Below, piece by piece: positions 32,558-42,852 of a stretch of DNA of 64,000 nt (position 1 is the first letter of the stretch; each line of letters begins with the position of its first letter). Source of the stretch: Agelas oroides (taxonomy: Eukaryota > Porifera > Demospongiae > Agelasida > Agelasidae); contig OX422184.1 of NCBI GenBank assembly GCA_949130485.1, forward strand, positions 12,221,996-12,285,995, in the 5' to 3' direction. The translations under genes and the position numbers were made by a program. The notes under the pieces were generated by a model. The model ran no database searches. It worked only from the letters and a program-made list of their open reading frames with translations, and was not told the DNA's origin.

Positions 32558-34990
32558 TCACCTTTCTGAAACATGAATGAACCGGTTCCTTCCTGGTTTC
32601 ACATGTAGTGCCTCCATCCTTTGGACAACGGATGCCACCTGACCAACATCATGCTCATCACTTTTCCTTGAATGAGCACTAGTACCAACGTGTACATTAC
32701 ACTGTTTATCAAAAGCTGCAGACATTTCTTGCAATGCCGTAACAGATCTTGCAGCTCGCATCACTGACTGTTCTGTGAGATTGGGACCCATATTCTTCAC
32801 AATCTCCTTGAACAACTTGTTCATGTGTTCGTTGTGCAAGTCACAGGAGATGTTCCTGCCTAGTCCCCCATGAGTGTTAATAAAGCGGTTCCATTTCAGT
32901 TGGTGTGAAATTGCTGGAGGGAGAAATACCAACTCAAACTGAAGCCGAAGTGCCTCCCAAGAATATTTTGTTCTGCCACCTGTATAGAAGTGCAGCAGGA
33001 GCACTCTCCAACACCGAATAATCCGTTCTCCATCTCCCTCAGCCCAACTGTCCAGAAATTCTAATGCCAGTGATGCAGAGTGACACAACACTCGTGCATA
33101 TTTGTAGACCCCATCTCCAGCATCTGCTATTTCCTTTCCAAGAAAAGGTTCTTCAATTAAAGAACAAAACTGAACAACACGATCAGCCAAGTCATAGAGA
33201 AATGCTTTCTTCTCCTCAAATGACGCCTTCTTGAAGTCTGGCAGTGAATTTGGAATTTCATCCAGGCTACTGATCCCAAGCATATTGGATGATGCTGCAA
33301 TATAATGGCCCTTCAGCACGGTCATCAAGATATCTGTGCAGGCATTCATATCTTTTTGATCTTTTGCTGCTGGAAAGAACTGGCTCAAAGTGCCGTGGTC
33401 TCTTGGCGAAGGTGCGAAAAGCTGCCTCCAAATTACCTGTAAGTGAAGCATTTTATTTTGTTAATTGCAACCCATGTTCCAGCCTAACTGATCTTATTTG
33501 TAGACAGAGAGGAGTGGAATTAAGATTTTAACTGAAACAAGTTTTGTCTACTAAACAAACTAATTGTTTATGTCTCTACCATCATACAGGCCAGTTTACA
33601 CTTGTCACTTACACCAAGAAAGCACATGAGAGTGTGCCATTCTTCACTCTGTGGCTCTAGCAGTCGATCACGAGGAGTGTCACCATCCATGATGTGGTGT
33701 TGTGCACCCGTTTCTCACAGGTTAGTTGGTCACCCCTGATAACACTTTGAGAGATTCTGGGAATTCAGCTCCAACCTTGAGGTAGCTTAATTTGCAGTGA
33801 TTCCATGATATCCAGCATATCTGCTCCTTTTGCCTCATTTTTCATGAGTACATCTATGACATGTGCCTCCGACTTTTGAGCCATTTGTTTATGGAGAATG
33901 TGCTCTGGGGGTATGTTAGAAAGTGGTGCTATGGCCTTGAAGTACTTGCAAAGTATGCGGCTTACCAATATCACCAGATTACATTGTATATGTGCTATGT
34001 CCACCTTAGATGGCATGAAGGATGATGGCTGAAGTAAATTGAGGTTGTCAATCCTGCTCGATTTTGAGAGGCCAGAGGATGATACACGACTCCTGACAGC
34101 AAGCACACTGAACATGTGCATCATTCCACCATGGTTATCAGAGCGAAGGTCTCGGACTCCCCTCTTCTTGTCAACATTGTCGCCAATGAATTTGAAGGGG
34201 ATATCCTCTAAAATCCACTTACGGATAGGTACTTGGTGCAGCTTACTGATGGCTCCAACAGCATTGAGAGTGCCAGTGTAGCTCAGGGTGACACCAACAT
34301 GATTCAGCCGAGCATACACCAGTGATCACAACAAACCACAAGTATGTTTAACAACCTACATAGATAAATAAATAAATAGCCTATTAATACCTGCTTTTGC
34401 ACTCTAGATGTAAAAAGAATTAGGGAGAGCATGGTTTGAATTCCACACATCTCCCTATTTCTTTCCTTCAGGAGTGTGCTGATCGCCATGCAGATACCAG
34501 GAAGGTGTCTTTCACCCAGCTTGTGATCATTTCGATGATCGTTGTGACTGGCAATTGTGGAAGGAACTTTCAGAAGAGTGGTGCATTCACTTCCAGATCC
34601 TGGATAAAGTTACTCCACTTGAATTCTGCTAGCTGACTGACTTCGATTTTTTGGAATGGAGATGGTGGATCCACCTTTCTCCTGCACAGTGTTGAGCACT
34701 CACTGTTGAGGATATCCAGCATCTTCAACTCTATACCAAGTGTTGCAGCTCCTTGTGACTAAAGATGGCACAGACAATAGTTGGAAAGTGACCACCTGCC
34801 AGTGCTTGCCCAAGTCTCACTAAAGATGTATCAACCTCAGTGCTGTATGGTGTAGGCCGACTTGTTGTGCTCACAGTTACCTGAAAGGTATGCATACTGT
34901 TAACTATTTGGTGTGTACTTTCTCGGCAAATTATTCAGTTAACTAACCTTCACAGACTGAGGTGGTTCCTTCTCTGTGATGTCTGCTCGT
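32558..34990 (-). pseudogene. DUF6589-family gene, multi-exon, frameshifted
   Basis: Order on the minus strand: N-terminal piece (TSLVRLGQALAGGHFPTIVC, about 34850); EFKWSNFIQDLEVNAPLFLK and MAISTLLKERNREMCGIQTM (34630–34410); GTLNAVGAISKLHQVPIRKW and FIGDNVDKKRGVRDLRSDNH (34319–34110); GDQLT (about 33730); DTPRDRLLEPQSEEWHTLMC, ending at a GTAAGT donor near 33612; then an AG acceptor at 33437 and VIWRQLFAPSPRDHGTLSQF to 32558 with YTGGRTKYSWEALRLQFEL and NTHGGLGRNISCDLHNEHMN. This order matches DUF6589 proteins, abundant in fungi and in cnidarians/sponges and suspected to be mobile. Frame changes around 33690–33770 break it. Confidence 0.7.
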
Positions 34991-35161
34991 GTCGATGTAG
35001 CTACCCTCCCCTAATGTAGATCAGGCACTGTTTTATAAGAATCATGAAGGTCCTCCATGTTGTTTAACATATCTCCTAGGGTCATCTGATGGCTTCCAAA
35101 AGACTATTGATTTCCCTAGATGTTGCCTAGGTAACACGTTAGGTATCCCTCAATTGGAACT
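34991..35161. other. Spacer between DUF6589 remnant and MITE
   Basis: I see no feature in this short interval. Confidence 0.3.
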
Positions 35162-35447
35162 TACAGTGGAGCCCCTCTACAACGGACACCATTGGGCACC
35201 AACATTTTGTCCCTTATAGTGAGGTGTCCCTAACTCAGGGGCTTCCGGTAATTTCAGGTAGGCATGGCACTGCATAATCGGGCTGTTGAGCACTGTTTGC
35301 GTACAATTAGGAGTAGTGGGGTGTCCGCTATTCAGGGGTTGCTTAAGTATTGAAGTGAATGGAAGGACAGTTGGGACTTTCAGAATTGTCCGTTATATCG
35401 TGGGTGTCCGCTGTTGAGGGGTGTCCGTTAAGTGGGGTTCCACTGTA
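35162..35447. mobile_element. Mariner-type MITE (TACAGTGGAACCCC family)
   Basis: TACAGTGGAGCCCCTCTACA at the left faces the complement of TACAGTGGAACCCCACTTAA at the right, with CGGACACC repeats inside. TA at both borders is the expected mariner target duplication. The 286 bp have no coding frame. Confidence 0.8.
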
Positions 35448-35867
35448 GTCATTTACACTGTTGATTCAGTTACATCTGATACCAAATAGTTATGTAAAAT
35501 CACAGGGATTTATCTGTTAATGTGCTGCATTCAATGTCTTGCCACACGTAGGCCTGAACATACCAGTATCAAATCCAGAAAGTCGAGGTTGGTTGACATC
35601 CAACTCGGAGAGTGGAGTGGGGTCGGTGGACAAGTTCAACTCACCTGTACGAGGGAATATGTCTTCATGTTGTATCGAGTATGTTATTGTACATCTTTAC
35701 TCACTTTGTGTGACACTAAAAAAACGTTTTGCGTTGAGTTGTTTTTTGGCAGGAGGTTGAACTCCAGCAGTGTGAGGTGAAACGGAAGGTCCACCGCTTG
35801 TGTCTTTGGGCCGCTTCCTACACACACTCGCTGTCAGTAGCGTACGTACAGAACCAGCGTTCGCGGG
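35448..35867. other. Possible exon of unknown nature
   Basis: A plus-strand frame at 35539–35645 reads VGLNIPVSNPESRGWLTSNS and ends near a weak donor. No further support. Confidence 0.25.
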
Positions 35868-36257
35868 AGTGGCTAGAGAGCCGGTAGTGGAAATTAAATT
35901 CTAGGGTCGATAACTTCTGAAAGCAAACTCCAATGACACTAGTATCAGTAGATAGACCTTTAAAACAGCTACAAAATGATACCCTTTTTGTTAAGGTGGC
36001 ATAGTACCCTGGATTTTTAAGGTCAACAAACCTGGAATCCAAGCTGATAGACTTCTTTGTCTTGTTAAAATTTTAACGCACAGTCCGTTTTGAGAGTCTC
36101 AAACCGTTCACGGTCCGTAAAATTGGGGATTTTCCCCGTTTCCTGTCAGCATTGCCATCCAATAATCAGTTTATAATTAAGTTAGTTAAGATGTGGCCTG
36201 GCGGCACCCTTCATGTAGTGGTCGGAACTTTGAAAATAAGCTTAGATCGACTTAATA

Positions 36258-36288
<31 letters not shown>

Positions 36289-37927
36289 GTTTAGTAGATT
36301 GCTGTAGTGTCAGTAGCTGTGAGTAGTGCGTAATGTCTGCTTGTGAAAGCAAGCTTGCGTCTAGAAGAAGCAGAAAGGCCACAGTGGCCAAGACTGCGTT
36401 TGTTGAGTAGGCCCAGGTCTCGCGGCCGTATGCCTAGCCTAGTTGGTGACCGTGGCCAGGTGCTTCAAGTGCTGGGATGGGCTTTAACTAGAATACGCAC
36501 TTTATCGTTGGTGCTACAGTCTGACAGCCAAGGGAGCTGAACGGTGGCTGTGTGTGGAACAGAGCCGTGAGTTGTTTAGCGACATAAGGGAGAGAGGTGG
36601 GGCTAGTAATGCTTGCTTCCACTCGTGAATGAGCCCCTCCTGTAGACAAGCTGTGAATTTTTTAAAATGTGCATTCATTTTGGTGCAGTCAAAGTTGTCC
36701 ATTCCAAGAGTAGTGACAAACATGAGTCTAGCCTGACTTTGAGAGTAGCTTTGAACAAAAGCTGGCATAGATTGTTTTGAGATACATTGGTGGTTGGGAC
36801 GCTACCTACAGTGAGCGTGTAGATGCGTCCATCGAGTGGCAATTTGGGGTTCATGAATATATTAATGAGCTACTAAAACCCTTTTTAAAATTAGGCAAAG
36901 CAAGATTGCCCTAAAGCAAACCCTAATCCTGGAACTAGGAGTAACCCTGGTCCTGACTGTAACCCAGGTTTATGTTTTCGTTAACCTCCGCCGAGTGACG
37001 ACCGTGCCACCTTAAGCTGTGCTTTATATTGTTGTAAATACAAATACAAACGGTTAAAGTACCGGTACCGGCACTTTTTAATTAACCCTTTAAACCCATG
37101 TTTTAAACGGCGGGCGTCATTTGGAAATACCAAATTATTGCTGACTCATCACGTATAGCCAAGCGGTCTGATAATAAAAGCTTTGCCCAATGAACTTACG
37201 TGACTCTAGTAGCGAATCGCTGTTGTAGTAGCGACAGCAGTTGCTTAAGCTTGAGTAAAAGTTGAAACAAGCAAGTTTGAGAGACTATCTGTATCTAATA
37301 CACCGTGAGACACTGGTAAGCGCTTATAACTCAGATTTATCATGATAGGTTAGCGTACTAAGCAGACTAAGGGAGCGCTGCTACTTAGTTGGGTAGTTTA
37401 AGAGTAGTACTAGTTATAAGCAGCGTTTATAGTTCGTAATTCGGTGCTACACAAGCATAAATACCTCTAAATTTGCTAAATTTCAAGTACGCGGTACTAC
37501 GTTGTGAAAACTAAGCTTATAGCTTCAAAGACGGGAAGCGCTATAGCTACGGAAGCCCCCTAACAGAAGTACTAGCCCTTGACCAAAGTTTATCTAGCCA
37601 CAAGAGTGGCTGCACCATCTTGTTCCTATGTAAACAGAGCGCATAACACTGCCTATGGTTATGACGTGTATACACGTCTACGGTATTGTAACTACACTAA
37701 AATTTACGACGTGTGTAGACGTCTACGGGATATAAAGGGTTAAGATCACGCGAAGTGAATTTTACTAGGTACGGCGCCTGTACTAAACAGCTTGCTGGAA
37801 AAAAGGATATCATTTTGTAGCTCTTTTAAAGGTCTATCTACTGATACTAGTTTCATTAAAATTGGAGTTTGCTATCAGAAGTTATCGACCCTAGAATTTA
37901 ATTTCCACTACCGGCTCTCTAGCCACT
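35868..37927. mobile_element. 2.06-kb element bounded by ~125-bp inverted repeats
   Basis: Arm 35868–35989 (AGTGGCTAGAGAGCCGGTAG … GATACCCTTTTT) is inverted at 37799–37927, with a 7-bp length difference. Between the arms are a run of about 27 A (36260), a minus-strand frame at 36514–36768 (MPAFVQSYSQSQARLMFVTT, unrecognised), and AT-rich DNA with ACGTGTATACACGT-type palindromes near 37670. No target duplication was found and I cannot assign a superfamily. The pair could also come from an inverted duplication of host sequence. Confidence 0.6.
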
Positions 37928-38190
37928 ACTACCTTTTGCATAATCTGGTAACTACGTTGTGCCATACCTTGCAGCTCTTGAAGCTTCTGTTCCACACAAA
38001 CAGCTGCGTTTTTGCAGTTGCTGCATAAGTGCTTTGAAAGGCAGTCGTCGGGAAGGATCGAAACGAGTAATAAGCTAGCCAGGCGAGCAGCTAGCTTTTG
38101 TTTTATCCCTTGCTCAGTAAAGATGCCAACGCTATGCTTCGCTTCAACAGATTGCAAGCAGAGACGACAGGTAACTCGCTGGGAAGCCAT
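37891..38190 (-). CDS. ZAD-like zinc-binding domain protein, 99 residues
   Basis: From ATG 38190 the frame reads MASQRVTCRLCLQSVEAKHS, IFTEQGIKQKLAARLASLLL, SILPDDCLSKHLCSNCKNAA and VCVEQKLQELQGMAQ. Two C-x2-C pairs (CRLC and CSNC) about 50 residues apart, with helices between, match the ZAD (zinc-finger-associated) domain, a dimerisation module of transcription factors. The last dozen codons (AREPVVEIKF) lie inside the right arm of the inverted-repeat element, so the native C-terminus and any C2H2 fingers are missing or in another exon. No donor is obvious before the repeat. Confidence 0.55.
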   Translation of the reverse strand: MASQRVTCRLCLQSVEAKHSVGIFTEQGIKQKLAARLASLLLVSILPDDCLSKHLCSNCKNAAVCVEQKLQELQGMAQRSYQIMQKVVVAREPVVEIKF

Positions 38191-38457
38191 AACTCAGTTC
38201 TTTCGTAGTAAGCGCTCCGTGAAACTCGACCGATTTTTAGTCCGTATAACAACCACGTGGTCAGACTTCATATCCGGCCTAGTTTACTGAAAGTATGGCG
38301 GAAAATTTGGCGCATGCGCAAACAGTGTGTATCAGGCTCTTTCCTTCCCGCCCACGCATGAGCTTGGGAACGAGGCTAGCCGGTTTCTAGCTTTGGACGG
38401 CACCAGCACGCGTACCGATCCCTCTACCAGTAGAAGAAAGTACCGTAAGTTAGTAAA

Positions 38458-39527
38458 CTAGGGGAATGCAGTGCATTGTGGGGCGAGCGTGAGGGAGTTG
38501 TATGGTACATTAGTGTTCCGTTACCAAAAGGTAGTGCTATGGAATCCATAGCACTACCTTTTCCTACCTCTCACATAACAACAGTCTCGTTCCCAGGTCT
38601 TCCCCACCTCCAACTGTAGCCTGGCGAAGAGGCTATGTAGGACATCCAATGTATGCCGGTGTTTGTGGAGCAATATACTCCACAAACACCGGCATACAAT
38701 GAACCCAAGATTAGCACACATATACCTATATGTGTGCTAATCTTGGGTTCATTGTACACACTCTGTGTCATTACCGTGAAATAGTAGCTACTGCTGCAGG
38801 CAACAAGGGCTCAAAGCATTATATTTGGAGGCGGCTTGAACAGTTGCAAGTTGAGGATGAGGGTTCAACATCTTTGTACGAACAAATATATTTCGTTGGT
38901 TTGTAGTGTCTCCAACTTATTCACATCTTGGCACTGTCTCCTCAGTCACGGTCTATAGTGCATTGATAGTTACTGAGCACACACAGCTGTGGAATCAGGA
39001 TTTTCTCAGCTCAGAGGTATGGAGTCAGGGTGGTGCAGACTACACTGTCAGCCCTTTTCCAGAGCACAATTATTGGAGTTGTGGTATGGGGTTTTAGAAG
39101 CTCTTCTGTAGCTGTTGCTCAGGACAGTTACGTATTTCGTCGAGTCACGCAGACCTCTCTGGTTCGGGTCCTCACAAGCTAATCGCTCTGTCGTTAATAC
39201 ATGCACATGGAGCACTCCCCATTGGCGGCAATGTCACGCATCACGTTAGTAATCAGTCTCCGTCTTGCTAGTCGCGCCTCCCTTTCCTACCCATTTTTAA
39301 GTCCCTGTTACGTTGGTTCCCACTGTTCAGCCTTTCTGTCTTCATTGTGTCTTGCTAGTCTTGTCTCTTGAGCAACAGTGGTCAACATACAATGTAGAAA
39401 TATTGCATCGTGCACAAATGGGGCAGGATGTATATATACGGAATACGCACGTACCAAACATACCTACATATATATAGACAATTTTCCGTTTTCACCACAA
39501 GTGTGGGGCTCGCTGCGCTCGCCCCAA
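38458..39527 (-). mobile_element. Non-autonomous Helitron, copy B
   Basis: On the minus strand it starts at 39527 with TTGGGGCGAGCGCAGCGAGC and CCCACACTTGTGGTG, as at 42121 and 49554. It ends at 38458 with a small hairpin (AATGCactGCATT), CCCCTAG and then T. Near its 5' end, 39230–39400, it holds a decayed version of the first exon of the Helitron protein (AGAAAGGCTGA … AACCAACG, compare copy A). The rest matches 53540–53940 and 59285–59771. The CTAG|T end fits Helitrons. The 5' end is not the canonical TC, so a Helentron/Helitron2-type element is possible. Confidence 0.7.
38650..38756. repeat. Two adjacent perfect hairpins (21-bp and 30-bp stems)
   Basis: TGTATGCCGGTGTTTGTGGA at 38650 pairs with 38778-type complement at 38678–38698 around a 7-nt loop. 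Directly after, 38695–38724 pairs perfectly with 38727–38756 around a 2-nt loop (CC). The homologous stretch at 59480–59575 is not palindromic, so the palindromes arose in this copy. Confidence 0.9.
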
Positions 39528-40325
39528 TAATGCCGTCTTCATCCGTAATGAAAGCTTATTCGTTGTTTCAGCAGCGGCTACGAGTGCAAATCGTTGGACA
39601 CGGACGTTAATTATTCGTAAACTAGGGGAATGCAGTGCATTGTGGGGCGAGCGTGAGGGACTTACATGGTGCATTAGCGTTTCATAGCACTACCTTTTCC
39701 CACATGCAGACATCCCACATAACAATAGTCTCATTCCCAGGTCTTCCCCACCTCCATTATTTGCCTATGGAAATGGAGGCGGGAAATGCCTGGGGAAGAG
39801 GCTAGGGTATCAAATGTATGCCAGTGTTCATTGAGCAATGTAGCTGGGTATGTGCTCATATTGGGTTGGCTGGTGTTCAACATCTTAGTACGAACAAGTA
39901 TATTCTGTTGGTTTCCTGTGACTCCAACTTATTCACATCTTGGCACTGTCTTCTGTGTCAATGTGGATATTTGCTGAGCACGTACAGCTGTAGTCTACAT
40001 TGTCAGCCCTTTTCCTGAGCACAATTACTGAACTTGTGGTATGGAGTTTCAGAAGCTCTTCTCTGGCTCCATATGTTGCTCAACAAGCTAGGGCTATTTG
40101 ATCGAGTCACGCAAGCCTCTCTGGTTCTCACAAGCTAATCGCTCTGTACGCTTATCGATGGCCCACTCCCTGTTGGCGGCAGGGTCACGAAGCACACCAT
40201 TAAATAAACAGTCACCGTCTCGCCTCTCTTTTCCTCACTGTTTTCAAGTCCCTGTTGCGTTGGTTCTCCCGACTGTTCAGCCTTTCTGTCTTGCTAGTCT
40301 TGTCACGATGAGATTGATCAGCACC

Positions 40326-41914
40326 TTCCTTTCTGACAACCACAACATCAAGGTCTGAGGGTAGTCGTGGCAGCCTGTGAGCAAATGACATGACATCCTG
40401 CGGTAAGTTTATCACATGTCCTGTGTAACCATACTGGCCATGTGGTAGTCGGTAGATTGACATGATGGGCATAACAGCTGCAACAAGCATCTCTTCAACT
40501 TGTGTCAAGCCCTGCAGTAACATGATCAACAGAACAGAAGATAGTTGTGTATGTTGTGTGGAATGTTGCAGTGTAGCCTGTTACAGTAAGAGTGTGCAAC
40601 TCCCATAATGGTTTCTATACCAGCCATCAGCAGACAGTAGGCAGAGGCAGGCGTTTGCTAGTGTTCACATAGCTAATATTCGCCTAAAATGGCTTCATGT
40701 TAAGTACCTGCTAAGCATATTCACTGGTGGTTGCCTACACCACACTAGTTGCACACTCTTACTGTAATATACTCCTGGTACACTTGTTGCAGTTTCTTAT
40801 ATGGGATAAGTCCTAAAAATTACAGAACACATTTAAAAGTTATAAATGGAAGGCTACCATGCAACAAAAGGAGGGCTTTAAGTGTCTACAAAGCTCGAAG
40901 GAACCCACATACATGGTATTTGACCATTCAAGACACACTAACCTGAAGTTCAGGAGGTACAGGACCAGGGTCCATGTTGTTCATCGATGAGTATAGCTTG
41001 GGGATACGCTTGTCTCGACTACATCGTACACACTCATTGTCACTACTGTCAGGTGGTAATGTTCTGACATTCAGGCCAGGGAACTTCTCTAAGCATGTAA
41101 TACATTTGGAGACATGTAGAGCTGCCAGGCGAGAATGGAAGTTCACCATCTTAGTACGAACAGACTGTTGCTCTCTTTGTCTCCTGTGACTCTCTCTGTC
41201 TTGTTCACATCTTGCTGCTGTCTCTTCAGGAGTCTCATAGGTCAGTCTTCTTTGTTGAGTGATGCTCATTTGCTCCAGCCGGGCCTCTCTCTGATCCGGG
41301 GTCTCATCCGTCAGTCTCCTTTGCTGCGTGGCGCTCATTTGCTCCAGCCGGGCCTCTCTCTGGTCCGGGGTCTCATGCGTCAGTCTCCTTTGCTTCGTGA
41401 CCCTCGTTTGCTCCAGCCGGGCCTCTCTCTGATCCGGGGTCTCATGGGTCAGTCTCCTTTGCTGTGTGACGCTCATTTGCTCCAGCCGGGCCTCTCTCTG
41501 GTCCGGGGTCTCATGGGTCAGTCTCATTTGCTGCGTGACGCTCGTTTGCTCCAGCCTGGCCTCTCTCTGATCCGGGGTTTCATGCGTCAGTCTCCTTTGC
41601 TTCGTGACGCTCATTTGCTCCAGCCGGGCCTCTCTCTGGTCCGGGGTCTCATGCGACAGTCTCATATGCCTCGCGAGGCTCACTTGCTCCAGCCGGGCCT
41701 CTCTCTGGTCTGGAGTCTCTGACGCTAATCGCTCTCTCCTCTGATCCAAGATCCTCTCCCGCTCAGCAGCAGACCGCGAAGCACGACGAGCTCTATCCCT
41801 TACTCTCCGTCTCACTAACCGTGTCTCCCTATGTTGAGCGCTTTCAGCAGCGCGACGATCCCTATCGCGTTGGTTTCTACGCCTCAGCCTTTCTCTTCTT
41901 TCTTCGCGTTCCAT
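40326..41914 (-). CDS. Helitron protein N-terminus: STPR repeats + DUF6570-like region (truncated)
   Basis: Exon 1 runs from ATG 41914 to 40943. It has an Arg-rich start (MEREERRERLRRRNQRDRDR), seven full 23-residue STPR units of type ETPDQREARLEQ-x-SVTQQ with a degenerate unit each side, then KCITCLEKFPGLNV and ECVRCSRDKRIPKLYSSMNN, a C-x2-C pair. A phase-0 intron (40512–40942, GTTAGT…CTGCAG) joins LQ to exon 2: GLTQVEEMLVAAVMPIMSIY and RLPHGQYGYTGHVINLPQDV. This order is typical of the region before the Helitron Rep domain. After HRDK (about 40310) the frame enters unrelated Helitron body, so Rep and helicase are absent. STPR repeats bind DNA in known proteins. Confidence 0.75.
40581..40767. 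mobile_element. Small palindromic insertion in the Helitron intron
   Basis: TTACAGTAAGAGTGTGCAAC at 40581 is exactly complementary to the end at 40767 (21-bp arms), enclosing about 145 bp. This is probably a MITE. No clear target duplication. Confidence 0.6.
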
Positions 41915-42121
41915 AATTGAGTTCTACCTAAAGCTTTTTTCTGACTTTAAAATGTAGCTAGCTAGCTGTGCATGCAAACATGTGGGAATATTGCATCACG
42001 CACAAATAGGGCAGAATGCATATACGGAATACGCACGTACCAAACATACCTACATATAAACATATATATAGACAATTTTCCGTTTTCACCACAAGTGTGG
42101 GGCGAGCGCAGCGAGCCCCAA

Positions 42122-42852
42122 CTAGTTCGTATACCTATCCGCATACTAACATTTAATTTGTATTGGCCTCTATGGAGCTACATAAGTTTTGTTGTTTTCT
42201 CACTCAGGGGAGGGAGCTACCACACTTCGTATCCACGATGGAAGTACATTCATTCACCTGCCTGAAACTACAACCAGCGTTCCCTACAGTATAACACTGA
42301 TTTTTCGACAAAGCGATCTTTATACGGCACTTCGCTTAGCCTAGTTACTATAGCCAATGTAAAAATTTACTGAAAACAGTTTTTTGTATCAATTTTTGAC
42401 ATGGACAAAACCTTTTTTTTGCACTTCGTATCATCTATATCGTCTATTTAGATGGTCTACTCCACAAAATCTACGCCCTTGGCCGTGTGACTATCCCACC
42501 GATTTTTCGCCGAGCCGTCAAAGTTGGCCCAAATTTTTGGTCATGACAGGCAAATTACGTCATAGAAATATGTGAACACGGCAGTGAAAAGTGCAGTCCT
42601 GTGCTTCTCCTGGCTTGCCGGCGGGCTAGATTGTCCTCAAATCAGGTAAGGTGATGATAATGTGGTGCTATAATACAGAAACTAATGTAGCGTTGAGGGT
42701 AGGGTGACCGAGAAGAAAATTTATATTGAGCTAGCCAGCCCGAGCCAGTCAGCCAATTGATGTTAAACTTGTAAGTTGTAGTTTACAGTCATGGAGCATC
42801 CTACTGGCGGGATAGATTTCTCTTTAGACAGTGATTCAGTTTTGCATGCAAA
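42122..42852 (+). other. Upstream region of the eight-exon gene; possible untranslated first exon
   Basis: A possible donor CAAATCAG|GTAAGG at about 42647 and an acceptor TTTACAG at about 42788 would give a 5' UTR intron. The first ATG after the acceptor (42791) opens a 53-codon frame out of phase with the main one. 42150–42450 holds nothing recognisable. Confidence 0.35.

Larger units (their letters stand above)
39622..42121 (-). mobile_element. Helitron copy A, keeps first two exons; deletion derivative
   Basis: It starts at 42121 with TTGGGGCTCGCTGCGCTCGC and CCCACACTTGTGGTG, and ends at 39622 with CTAG followed by T. It holds the first two exons of a Helitron protein. At about 40310, shortly after the second exon, the sequence passes into a stretch homologous to the body of copy B. 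The Rep and helicase regions of the autonomous protein are therefore deleted. Its 3' end lies only ~95 bp from the 5' end of copy B, same orientation. Confidence 0.7.
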
